Of a stretch of DNA of 64,000 bases, positions 32,901-43,700 are shown piece after piece (the stretch's first letter is position 1; the number at the start of each line of letters is the position of its first letter). A program made the translations under genes and the position numbers. The stretch is from Caenorhabditis elegans (lineage: Eukaryota > Nematoda > Chromadorea > Rhabditida > Rhabditidae). The DNA lies in contig NC_003283.11 in assembly GCF_000002985.6 (NCBI RefSeq), positions 4,588,001-4,652,000 on the forward strand. The letters are read 5' to 3'. The notes under the pieces were generated by a model, which was given only the letters and a program-made list of their open reading frames with translations, was not told the origin of the DNA and searched no databases.

Positions 32901-35900
32901 TGAAAAACTTGAAAAATACCTCAAATAGTGGCGAAAAGTCGTCTTTTTGAGGGTTTTTTCAAGCTTTTCAACAGAAATATTATTTTCAGATCGGACAAGC
33001 CTTTTTCGACATTTTAATATTAATTTTTGATTAAAAGAAAAGTATAACTATTATATCGTAATTTTGCAGAGTTTTGGCATCTTAAAGGCGCACGGATTCA
33101 TTCAGATGGGTCTTGGCGCGAAACAAAATTTTTCACTGCATTTTTCAATGAAATTACTACTTTTTTTGGTTAAAAATTGATTGAAATCAGTTTTCCAAGT
33201 ACAAATAACCCGTTTCCGTTGAAAAATGTGGGGTTTTTCCGGCCTTGAAACACTAAGCTTCGCTAAAAACTCTATTATTTTCGAACTACTAGAGTTTTTA
33301 GCGAAGTTTAGTGTTTTTAAGACCGGAAAACTCCACATTTTTCAACGCAAACGCGTTAATTGTACTTGGAAAATTGATTTAAATCGATTTTCAACAAAAA
33401 AAATAAGTAATTTCATTGAAAACTGCAAGAAAAAAATATTTTTTTTGCGCCGAGACCCATTTGAAGAAAAAAAAGAATCCGTGCGCCTTTAAACAGAGAC
33501 GCCAAAATTCTGCGAAATTTCGATATTGAAATCAGCATTTTTGTACGTTTTTTTTATTACGGGAACACAAAATTCTGAGAATGCGTATTGCGCAACATAT
33601 TTGACGCGCAAAATATCTCGTAGCGAAAACTACAGTAATCCTTTAATTGAGTACTGTACGTGTTGATTTCTCGATTCTCGAAAATAATTTTTTTTCGAGC
33701 TCGTAACTCAACACGTACAGTAGTCATTTAAAGAGTTACTGTAGTTTTCGCTACGAGATATTTTGCGCGTCAAATATGTTGTGCAATACGCATTTTCAGA
33801 ATTTCGCGTTCCCGGATTTTTTTCTTCAAATGAGTCTGTACGCGAAAAAATTATTTCTCTCGCATTTTTTTAAAAATGAAATTACTTATTTTTTGTTGTT
33901 AAAAATCGATTTAAATCAGGGAGTTTTGTGGGGTTTTCCAGAATTAAAAATTTAAAAATTATTCTACTCAATTTCTACCAAAATTCTACGAAATTACGAT
34001 ATTGAAATAAGAATTTTTGTATATTATTACATTTTTAATTATTTCCTTCTTGTTTCCAGAGCGAAAATCGATTACACAAAACGTCTGAAGCTTCAAGTGA
34101 AGAAACTGGATATTCAGATGAGGATCAAAATTCCCTCAACCCCAGAAGAGCTCGGAAAACGCAAGCGTCAGGCTCCAAAGACTGACGATTTCTACTGGTC
34201 CGCACAGAGCCGTACGAAGCTTAAAGGCTCAAGTAAGGAGCGCGAAGAGACACCAGCGTTCGACGAGGAATCTCCAATTGGCGGCGACGAGAAACGCCAG
34301 CAAAAAGCCCGGGAATCGATATCTCATTTATTCGATGCTGAAATGGATGCATCGATCAAAGAAGCCAAGAAGTATTCGGTTTCATTCGATAAATACATCA
34401 AGCCAAAGATCACAGGAGCTCTGAAGCATGCGAAGATCAAGCTAATGTCCAGGAAACGTCAATCTGCCGAGCCGGATGATTTCTACTATCATGAGCTGCT
34501 GGTCGATCAAGTTAGCCCGTCGAATAGTAATGTGGAGAATGTAGATGTAGATGTAGATATTGAAGAAACTGATGATAAAGTAGATCCAACAGAATTCGAG
34601 ATTTCCGAAGAAGGGGTCATCGGAATTCGAGATGAAGCCGTTGATATGGCAGAGCAGATTGCTCTCGTCATTCCACGGCCAACGAAGCATGATGGAAGCC
34701 CAATGTCGATGGATGAAATACAAATGAGAGCTATGGAACACGTTGAATCCCGCACAAAATGTCTTGATGGATCGTTGGAAATTGTGCTCAATCAACTGGG
34801 ACATGAAATGGCTCCGCCGACACGTGGAGTTGAGGAGCAGGGATGCCAGTGGCATACTGTCACTAGTGCTAATGCTCAAGCTCTCAAGAATCTATATACT
34901 ATAGCCAATAATTGTACGGAGGATGCGATCACCTGGACTCATCAGTTTATGATAGAGAATCTAGAAGTGCATATGTTGGCATCGTATCTTAGTATTTTGA
35001 AATACGCCAAACGACTTGTAAGTTTAAAGATGAAATTGTGTGAATGGGTATTTTGCTTCAAAAAAATCCAAAATTGCCTCAAATTCGGAAAAAAATTGCG
35101 TAAGAGTGAAAAATCCAACTTTAAGAAAATCGATTTTTCAAGTTTTCAAAATCGATTTTTTCAAATTCTCTCCAAAATGAGAACTGTAATTGTTTTCCGA
35201 TTTTCGGATATTTCGAAAAATTGATTTTTTTTTTCGTTAATTTTCCAAAGTTTTTTATCGATTTTTCTATTTTTTCTTGAAAAAATCGAAATAAATTCCC
35301 TTTTTCGATTTTCAATTTGCCGATTTTTGTAAAAATCGAAAAAGTGTTTGACTTTCCGATTTTTTGAAAAAAAAAAACGTTTCGGTTTATCCAAAAATAT
35401 CATAAAATTTTGCCCATTTTTCTTATTTTTTATTAGAAAAAAAAATGTTTTTTTGATCAACATAAACAATTTTTAAAAGAAAAAATTTCGATTTTTCGAA
35501 AAAAAAATTGAAATTCCAAAAATTCTTTAAAAAAATAGTCTCAAATTCATAAAAAAAAATCAAAAAAGAAAAAGGAAAAATATCGCGAAAAAAGAAATAA
35601 AAATCCAACCCAACTTTTAAAAACTCGATTTCTCCAATTTTGGCCAAATTTCAATTCCCTCCAAAATGAAAAGTCCATAACCAATCAGCGATTCGCACCG
35701 CCCACTTCCAAACCAATCAGACGGGATGGGAGGAGCTCGAAGTCGCTGATTGGTTCGAGAGTGGGCGGTGCGAATCGCTGATTGGTCTCAGTTCTTATTT
35801 TGGAGGGAATTAAAATTTAGTCAAAATTGAAGAAATCGCGTAGCTCAGAGTCAGAATATCTCATTCTTTTGCAATTAGTTTCCGTTTCACTTTGTAGTTG

Positions 35901-38900
35901 TTCTGAATTTGATAAAATTTTGATTTTTTTTTCGAAGCAAGCTACTCCTTCTTCAAATACTAACATCTTATAAAAATCAACGAAATATTCCAGAATTCGT
36001 CTCGTTTTGGCTATGTGATCAGCAGCACGGATCAATTGGATCCTGAATGGACCCAAGTCACATCTCTTCTGAAATCATTCGTCTACAAACGACACACCGA
36101 ACCAGGCACTGAAGTACTCAACAATACAATCCCATATCATCGAATGACGGACACGGTTTTTCTGCTTGTCCCCCCGACGTTGACGTTCGGGGACCATCAG
36201 CGAGCACCACCACGTCATCACGCACGTATCTTCCGTTGGCTCCAATCGATTGGTCATCAAGACTCTGAGTTTATCTCATTCGATGAGGACATTGATGCGA
36301 CATGTTCAGTGGCAGAGTACTTGTCTGATGTGATTGTTGAGAGGATTTGCGATAAAGTTCGACAAAAGAACAAGTATCGACCGAACTGTAATGTTGTGCT
36401 CGTCGGTTATGGTGCAAGTACTTATCTGATTCATCGGGCGGCGAATCTTGTTGAAGGAATCTCTGCGATTATCTCCATTGGTTTTCCAGTTATGACGTCA
36501 CTTGGAAGACGAGGAGTTCGTTTTTTGTCTCATGGAATAGCTTGGAAAATACTTGAAATTTTCTGAAAAAAAAAATAGAAAATTTTTTAGTTTTTCCCGA
36601 TTTTTCGAGAAAAAAAATCGATTTTTTCCAAAAATTTTCTAAAATTTTGCATAAAAAAATTTAAATAAAATTTCGAAGATGCTGATTGGTTAGAAATCTT
36701 TTAAAGTGAAAAATACGGTTTTTTTTCATCAACATAGACAGTTTTGATAGAAAAATTTTTCGAATTTTTTTCGAAAGATGTTTTTCTTTTAAGTCTCAAA
36801 TTCAGTAATATCAAAAATGAAAAATGAAAAATCCAACTTTTAAAAACTCGATTTTTCAAGTTTAACTAAACTTAAATTCCCTCCAAAATTAGAACTGCAA
36901 GACCAATCAGGCGGAGTGGGCGGAGCTCGAAGATGCTGATTGGTTAGAAAATGGCGATTCAAAACAGGAAAATTCTTCATCCAAAATTGAAAAAATCAAT
37001 TTTTTGAAGTTGTTTTTTTTTTCATTTTTCTTTTATGATAAATCTGAATTTGAGGCTATTTTTAAAATAGTTGATGAAAAACAATTTTTTTAAGCGAAAA
37101 ATGGGCCAAATTAAACGAAATTTCTGGAAAAAACGAAAACTTTTTCGATTTTGTTCTATTTTTTACAGAAAAAGTCGAACAATCGATAGAAATATTTGGA
37201 AAATTAACAAAATTCAACTTTTCATCTTTTTTTTTGTATATTTTGATGAGAAAAAACATGAGAAAACATTTAAACCAAAAATTTGGCCTATTTCTACGAA
37301 AAATCCAATTTTTATCGAAATATCGGAAAATCAAACAAAAATTATTTTCCAAAAAAGCTCACTTGAAGCCACACCAACCGGGAATTTGATTTTTCGATGT
37401 TTCAAAAAAAAAATCGATTTTTCGTAGAAATAACCATAATTATTTGATAGGTCTCTATGCAGATTTAAAAGAAAACAAAAATCAAATTAAAAAATTAATT
37501 CCCCTCAAATTTCAGACTGCCGACGACGAGATTCTTCTCACCTACTGCCCGACACTCTTCATCGTCGGTGCCGAAGGTCGTCGTTTCAACAATGAAGCAA
37601 TTACTGAACTCCGAACTTCAATGATCTCTCCATCTGGACTTGTAGTCGTTGGTCACTCGAATGATATGATTCTCGTTCCAACATCAATGCTTCTTCGTCT
37701 TGGAATCAGTCAGACTGTTGTATTTCGAATGGTTTTGGAGAAAATTCTCGATTTTCTCAATCTCGAGCCGGTTCGCCAACAAGAATTTGCGGATTTGGTG
37801 CCAATCGAGCTGAATAACGTCTTTGATTTGGATTCTGCTCTTTTGAAAAGTGATAAAGCCCTGTCAGGCCTTGCATTTGCCAGTAGCACACATTCAGCTT
37901 CATCCTCGGCTGCTCCATCGCCAGTTGGAGCATCCGGAAGAAGAGCAACCGTGACTGGAGCCGGTAGTGAGGATATTGCGAAGAGAAGAAAGTGCGTAAA
38001 GTGCTGAAATCCAAACAAAAATTAAGATTTGCAAAAAATAAAAAAAAATTGATTCTTGACCGAGAAAAAGTGAAAAATCTGTTTGTTTTTTAGTCTAAAA
38101 AACCGAAAAATCAATTTTTGGTGCCAAAAAAATGAAGAAAAAAACAAAAAAAATAAAACGAAATTTTTCAAAAGTTTGAATGATTTTTTTGAAAAAATTT
38201 GATTTTTTAACCAAAATTACACTCTTTTTATAATTTAAATTGTGATTTTTTAGAAAAATGTAAAATTTTAACATTTATGAATTTGTTTGCTTTTTTGTGG
38301 TGTTTGTCGAAAAAAAAAGGTAAAAATACATTTTTTTTTTGCCAAAAACGCTTTTTCGAAATCTGGAAAAAGTCGATTATAACCGATTTTCCGAATTTTT
38401 TTAAAAATAAAATTTGGTGAAAATACGCATGAATTCATGAAATTTCGATGTAAGATGGGAAAAATTTGAGAAAAATTCACGGAATCGAAATTTCTGAAAA
38501 TTAAATTTCCGTGGAGTGTCGGAATTTTCCGTTTTTTTTCGGGAAAAAAGAACAAAAAATCTCTGAAAATTGAAATCTACGAGAATCAAATTTCCTGGAA
38601 TTTCAAATTCCGCAGATTTCAACTACGTGAAGTTTTTAGCTCGAAACTCGACTTTTTAAAAATCACGAAAATGAATGTGCGCCTTTAATTATTACTATAA
38701 TTTCAAATTTTTATTGCTTCGGAATTTTCAACGTTTTTTCATAGTTTTTCTTTAAAAAATAAGATTATTTATTTAAAAAATTTAATAAATCATGAGTAAA
38801 ATATGAAAAATTGATGGAAATTCCGCTCATTTCAAAATTACAGTACTCCTTAAAGGCACACACCATTTTGGATTCAACAAATGTTTTTTTTTCGTGTCGA

Positions 38901-39580
38901 AACCGAGAACTGTATTTTTAGTTTTGGATATTCCACATAAATTATAAAAATTTTCAATTAATTTTAGTTTTTCTATTAAAAAACGTTTCGATTTTTCTTT
39001 TAAAAATTAAAAAATATTGAAAATATAACTTAAACAAAAATAGATTTAAAAAATTTAATTTAAAAAATAATTCTAAAATTTTATGTTTTTTTTTTGGCTT
39101 TTCAAAAATCGAAAAATGTTAGTTTTTCGATTTTAACAGAAAAAAAACAAAAATTTAAAAATTTTTGCGACTGGATAATATCTGTTTCCAGAACCCGAAA
39201 AACTAAAATAAGAAAAATTGCAAATTTCAAATTTCAGAGAATCCATCATATTATCGCAACAAATAGCTGCTCCTTCCATCTCTGGTCCTCCTCCACCTGC
39301 ACCATCTCCGAGAACTGAAGATCGTTTCCTGGCATTCCAAAATCTCGTTGCTTCAACTATCACAACTGGAGATGATATGCCCAGAAGAGCATCTATGGGA
39401 GCCAGTCCAAGAGTCATTGAACGTGGAGATTTCCGTGATCATCGTCCACCACCGCCGCCGCCGCTGCCGATTCTCCAGAATCCAGTAGCTACTCCAATGT
39501 CACAGCAGCCGCCACTACCGTCCCCAGCACCACCACCACCAAGAGGCCCAGTGGATCCTGCCTCGATTTCGTTGATTTAA
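29947..39580 (+). CDS. sumv-2: NSL3/KANSL3-like chromatin-complex subunit, probably SUMV-2
   Basis: Exons 29947-30005, 30875-31652, 32521-32819, 34060-35017, 35994-36515, 37516-37991 and 39238-39580 join in phases 2, 0, 2, 0, 0, 2 to give 1144 residues. The first 450 or so residues are low-complexity, rich in Lys, Pro, Ser and Glu. The region encoded by exons 5-6 resembles KANSL3/Rcd1, an alpha/beta-hydrolase-like fold: NVVLVGYGAS (a GxGxS-like nucleophile elbow), SIGFPV, CPTLFIVGAEGRRF and LVVVGHSNDMI. The C-terminus is proline-rich. KANSL3 is part of the KAT8/MOF NSL histone-acetyltransferase complex. In C. elegans, SUMV-2 is the reported NSL3-like protein that opposes synMuv genes; assigning this gene to it is from memory. 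TTTTCAG ends ten bases before the ATG. Confidence 0.85.
30365..30600. repeat. Inverted repeat in sumv-2 intron 1, first
   Basis: ATTGAAAAATAGTGCAATTA and ACTATTTTTCCACTGAAATT pair with AATTTCAGTGGAAAATAGTT and TAATTGCACTAATTTTCAAT. The inner part includes AATTGCTTTCGT against ACGAAAGCAATT. Confidence 0.8.
30620..30830. repeat. Inverted repeat in sumv-2 intron 1, second
   Basis: GACCACTTTTCTGTGCCGCA and GTCGGAAATTGACTTTTTTT on the left pair with AAAAAGTCAATTTTCGACCT and GACGCGGAAAAGTGGCCAAA on the right. It directly precedes exon 2. Confidence 0.75.
31690..32445 (+). repeat. Dispersed duplication within sumv-2 intron 2
   Basis: A segment of about 200 bases at 31693 (AAAATTGGTGTCAAAATATG, then ATCTGAAAATAACTATTTTT and GAGAAAGTGCTAGAAAAT) recurs at 32227 with small changes. 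Each copy is itself partly self-complementary. Confidence 0.7.
33085..33494. repeat. Palindrome in sumv-2 intron 3
   Basis: TTAAAGGCGCACGGATTCAT at the left end pairs with GAATCCGTGCGCCTTTAA at the right. Inner arms include AAAAATGTGGGGTTTTTCCG against CGGAAAACTCCACATTTTTC. The centre, AAAACTCTATTATTTTCGAA..., closes the loop within about 25 bases. Confidence 0.85.
33554..33816. repeat. Fold-back repeat with TTGACGCGCAAAATAT arms, copy 2
   Basis: Same family as 8757-9133, immediately downstream of the preceding palindrome. ACACGTACAG near the centre of each arm gives a tight hairpin. Confidence 0.85.
35640..35825. repeat. CCAAT-rich palindrome in sumv-2 intron 4
   Basis: AATTCCCTCCAAAAT at the left end pairs with ATTTTGGAGGGAATT at the right. 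The arms contain ACCAATCAGCGATTCGCACC and the complement GGTGCGAATCGCTGATTGGT. Partial copies with CGCTGATTGGT-like motifs lie at about 36875-36960 and 56240-56310. Confidence 0.85.
38671..38865. repeat. Inverted repeat in sumv-2 intron 6
   Basis: GTGCGCCTTTAATTATTACT pairs loosely with AGTACTCCTTAAAGGCACAC. The ends belong to the widespread CGCCTTTAAAGAGTACTGTA family also seen near 41.2, 57.8 and 61.3 kb. Confidence 0.55.
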
Positions 39581-40767
39581 TTTGAATTAAAATATGTTCA
39601 TTTTCCCACACAGCCACATTAATTGAAATCTCTTATTACGGGGACGCGAAATTCTGACAACATATTTGACGCGCAAAATATCTCGTAGCGAAAACTACAG
39701 TAATCCTTTAAATGACTACTGTAGCTCTGGTACCAAGGGTGTCGTATTTCAATTTATCAATGTTTTTGAAAGAAAATTGAAAAATTTTCGCATTTTTAAA
39801 AACTGAAAACCAAAATTTTTGATTTTTTGATTTTCCAAAAATTCGAAAAAAAAGTTCTGAAAATAACTATAAAATATGATTTTTATAAAAACTCATTTTG
39901 TTTATATTGATGAGAAAAAACATAAATATGGTTTCTAAAAATAAGAAAAATGACCAAAATTTTTAGCTAATTAAAAAAATCGATTTCTTTTTTTTTTTTT
40001 TGAAATATCGGAAAATCAAAGAATCAAAAAATTTCGATTTTTTTCGAAAAATTAGCCTAAAATTTTGGTAATTTTTCATCTTTTTAGAAGACATATTTAT
40101 GTTTTTTTCTCTCATCAATATAAACAAAAAGAGTTTAAAAAAAAATCATATTTTATAGTTATTTTCTGAACTTTTTATTCGAATTTTTGGAAAATCAAAA
40201 AATCGAAAATTTTGGTTTTTCAGTTTTAAAAATGGCGAAAAATTTTTAATTTTCCCTCAAAATCATCGAAAAATCGAACAACGACACCCTTGACATCAGA
40301 GCTACAGTAGTCATTTAAAGAATTCTGTAGTTTTCGCGACCAAATATTTTGCTCGTCAAATATGCTGCACAATACGCATTTTCTCAGAAATTTTGCTGCT
40401 CCCCTGTTGTTGTATGTTTTGCCACCAACCTCCTAATTTTCATACCTTGTTTCATATTTATATATTTTTTAAACATGTCCTTAAAACCCCGACAAAATTA
40501 GCGAATGAAATTAAGCGATTAGAAAAGTGATCGATCAAAACTTCCATTTTTTGTTAGTTCATTTTCCCATAATTTGCAGACGCTAGCTACACCGCGTGGT
40601 TGACGAAGATGTCCTGTAAGAGATAAGAGATAGATGGGTAGATACACTCGACGAATTGATAAAATCTGAGAGAAGGGCGGTACCTAGATACAGACAGTAC
40701 TTTTCTCTCGACTTTCCATCATTCTCACTATTGTCCTCTGCTGCTGCTGGTCGGCTCTGAAAGAAGA
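39581..40767 (+). promoter_or_regulatory. sumv-2/pmt-2 intergenic region with pmt-2 promoter
   Basis: The first 820 bases are largely a fold-back repeat (39632-40405). The remaining 360 bases before the pmt-2 ATG are the likely promoter and leader. TTTGCAG at 40573-40579 may be a 3' splice site for a leader RNA. A short upstream ORF, ATG to TAA, lies at 40609-40626. No other gene is seen. Confidence 0.45.
39632..40405. repeat. Fold-back repeat with TTGACGCGCAAAATAT arms, copy 3 (long)
   Basis: The outer arms match the other two copies. The interior is longer, with TGGTACCAAGGGTGTCG against CGACACCCTTGACATCAG and AT-rich inner arms carrying TTTTTATAAAAACTC. Confidence 0.8.
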
Positions 40768-43700
40768 ATGTCATCTCTATCCATTCCACGTCAATCTTTG
40801 TATTATGTGAATAAGGTGACCGAGGGACGATCGGTGTCCAATGTTCAAGTTGTGTCACCGTGTCAGAAGCAGGGGTAAGATGTGTTGATTGGCGCGCGTT
40901 TGCAACATTGAGCTGATTTTTCGCACGTGGTGCCAGGTTGTCCCATTACGGTTTGATCTACAAAAAATGCGGGAATGTTTCGCCAAAAAAAAAAAGTGAC
41001 GTCGACACGTTCTTAACCATGTGAAATCAGTTGAGAACTCTGCCGCATTTTTTGTAGATCTACTTAGATCAAGCCGAAATGAGACACCACGTGTTTTCGG
41101 TCGGTAGAGCACATATTATGCCGACGTTTTTTTTCGAATTTTTCATGGGTCTTGCCGCGAAATCGTTTTTTTACAGAGAAATACCGCCAAAAATACGGTA
41201 CCCGGTCTCGACGCGAAAGTTTTTTTTTTGCCAAATGCAGTGCGCCTTTAAAAAGTACTGTAATTCCAAACTCTCGTTGTTGCACAATTTTTATAGATTT
41301 TGCATAGTTTTACTGGCGATTTGTTAAAAGGTTTTAAAAATAGTTTTTCAATAAATAAATACACTTTTTTTTGAAAAAAAATCGATAAAAGTTTCATAAA
41401 AACCGCATTAAAAATACTATTTATGATCTCGAATTTTTTTTCTGTGGATTTTTTTGATAAAATTATATTTATTTATTAAATAGCTGAAAAAAACAACAAA
41501 AACACATAAATTTTCGAAAAATCGTGAGAAAAACCATGAAAAATCAAAGAATGTATTCTTAATTAAGGTTATTTAATTAACGAAAGTTCGAATCTACAGT
41601 ACTCTCTTTAAAGGCCCACACCTTTTCACATATAGCCAAAAATTGTCGTGTCGAGACCGCGTACCGTATTTTTTGCGCAAAAATCTCAAAATTTCGCGTC
41701 TAGATAATATATAAAGAAAAAAAACTAATCAAGTCCAGTTCGAAAAAAAAACATGGAAAACATAGAAAGTTTAATGCCAAATTATTTAAAATTTTATAAA
41801 TTTCTAGAAAAATAGAGTTAGAATTCCTAGGTAACGTAAATGCGCCCCACCGCACTGCATGAACTCTTTGTAGATTATATAATAACAAGCCTTTCAGAAA
41901 TTTTTCGAATTAAAAAAAGTATTTTCAAAAAGTGGTAGTTACACAGTTTTTGCCACTTTTTTGGAAGTTGTAGATCAAAAACGAATTTTGTTTGTTGAAC
42001 TTGAATTTTATTGCCTGCTAATATTTATTCATAGGTTCGAACATTCTACAGTAATATAGTTTTCTTAAAAAGTGGCAAAAACTCAGTAATTGCCACTTTT
42101 TGAAACAAAATAAATACTTTTGATAATTCACATTCACCTTCAATATTTAAATTTTCCCATTCCAGACAAACCTACGTGACCGCCTTCACACCGCTCACCT
42201 CCAACGTCCAAGTCCACACTTCGCTCGAGCAATTGAGCACTATTCGCAACGCCGATGTGCTCATTTTCAACAATGCTCTTTCACAGGTAGCATCTTTTGA
42301 TCTCTTATCATATCTTATTCGTAAATCACGCCATTTGGGGCTTAAAGATATGAATAGATGTATCCAAAATCTACAGAAAAAGATAGATACAAAGTTCATT
42401 TCTTCACTTGCTTTTTTCATTTTTTTTTTCACCTCAAATCACCCCATCTCTACTATCATATCATCAACACAAGGTAGTTAAAACAGATACAATTGGTTAA
42501 TGTTTTTTTTTCCTCTTGTTATCGCTATCATAAAGTGTTTGATAAGCCGTGAAAGGGGCAAGTGGTCAAAACTTGGAAATTAACAAGAAAATGATGGGAG
42601 GAAAAATAAGGCGAGTCAGGGGCGCCTATCGGAGGCGATTTTCGGGCTAAAAATCATATTATGGGAACGCAGAAAAATTCCCTTTGGTAACGTTGTGAAA
42701 ACGAGCTCCACGGTCAATTTAAATCAATTTAAGCTGGTCCCGAATAATGGGTCTCGTTAGGTTTTATGTTTCCATAGTTTTTATCAATTTTCATTTTGAA
42801 ACGATGCTTCCCAGCTCCATCTGAGCCTACGCCTATGCTTAAGCCTAAGCCTCAGCATTAGCCTAAGCCTAAGCCTATGCCTTAGCCTAATCCTAAGCCT
42901 AAACCTGATCCTATGCCTAAGCCTTCGCTTAAGCCTACACCTAAGCCTATCCTAAGCCTAACCTTAGCCTAAGTGTCCGCCCAAGCCTAAACCTAAGCCC
43001 AATCCCAAGTCTAGGACTTAGACTAGGCCTAAGCCTACGCCTAAGACTAAACGTAAGCTTAAGCCTAAACCTACGCCTATGCCAAGCCTAATCCTGAGCT
43101 TAAGCCTAAACCTAAGCCTAAGCCTAAAGTGCATTTAATGTTGAAAAGTGAATGTCGTTTTTATTGGAAAATGTTCCCATCAATTTCGGCTCAAAAACGA
43201 CCAGAAACATTTCAACAAGATGAAATTTTCTTTGATTTTTAAAAAACCTAACGAGACCCTCGGTTTGGGGGCGGACCGTATTAAATTAGCCGTGGAGCGC
43301 GTTTCCATGTCGATATTACAAGAGATTGATAAACCATATACAACTGATATAACACATTTCCAGATTATTACCAACGCCGATCTCTTGACCGATTTCTTGA
43401 AGAACGCCACAAACGCCACCGCCATCGGTGGAACCGTTATCATCCGTGAGGATCTAAGTAAGTACATAATTAGGCAAGGTTCCGTAGGTACACGTACTGT
43501 TTCATATACCCGATATTATGACGGTAGTACAAATTTTCCATGGCTTAAACACACATTTTCGAAAAAAAGCATCATTTTCAGAGGACTGCTCCGACAAACG
43601 TCAAGTAGCTCGTCTCACCGACTACTTCGATGTCTTCAGAACCACGGATTCTGATGGAAACAACACTGGACTCGATCTCTACACAGTTGATCAGGTTGAA

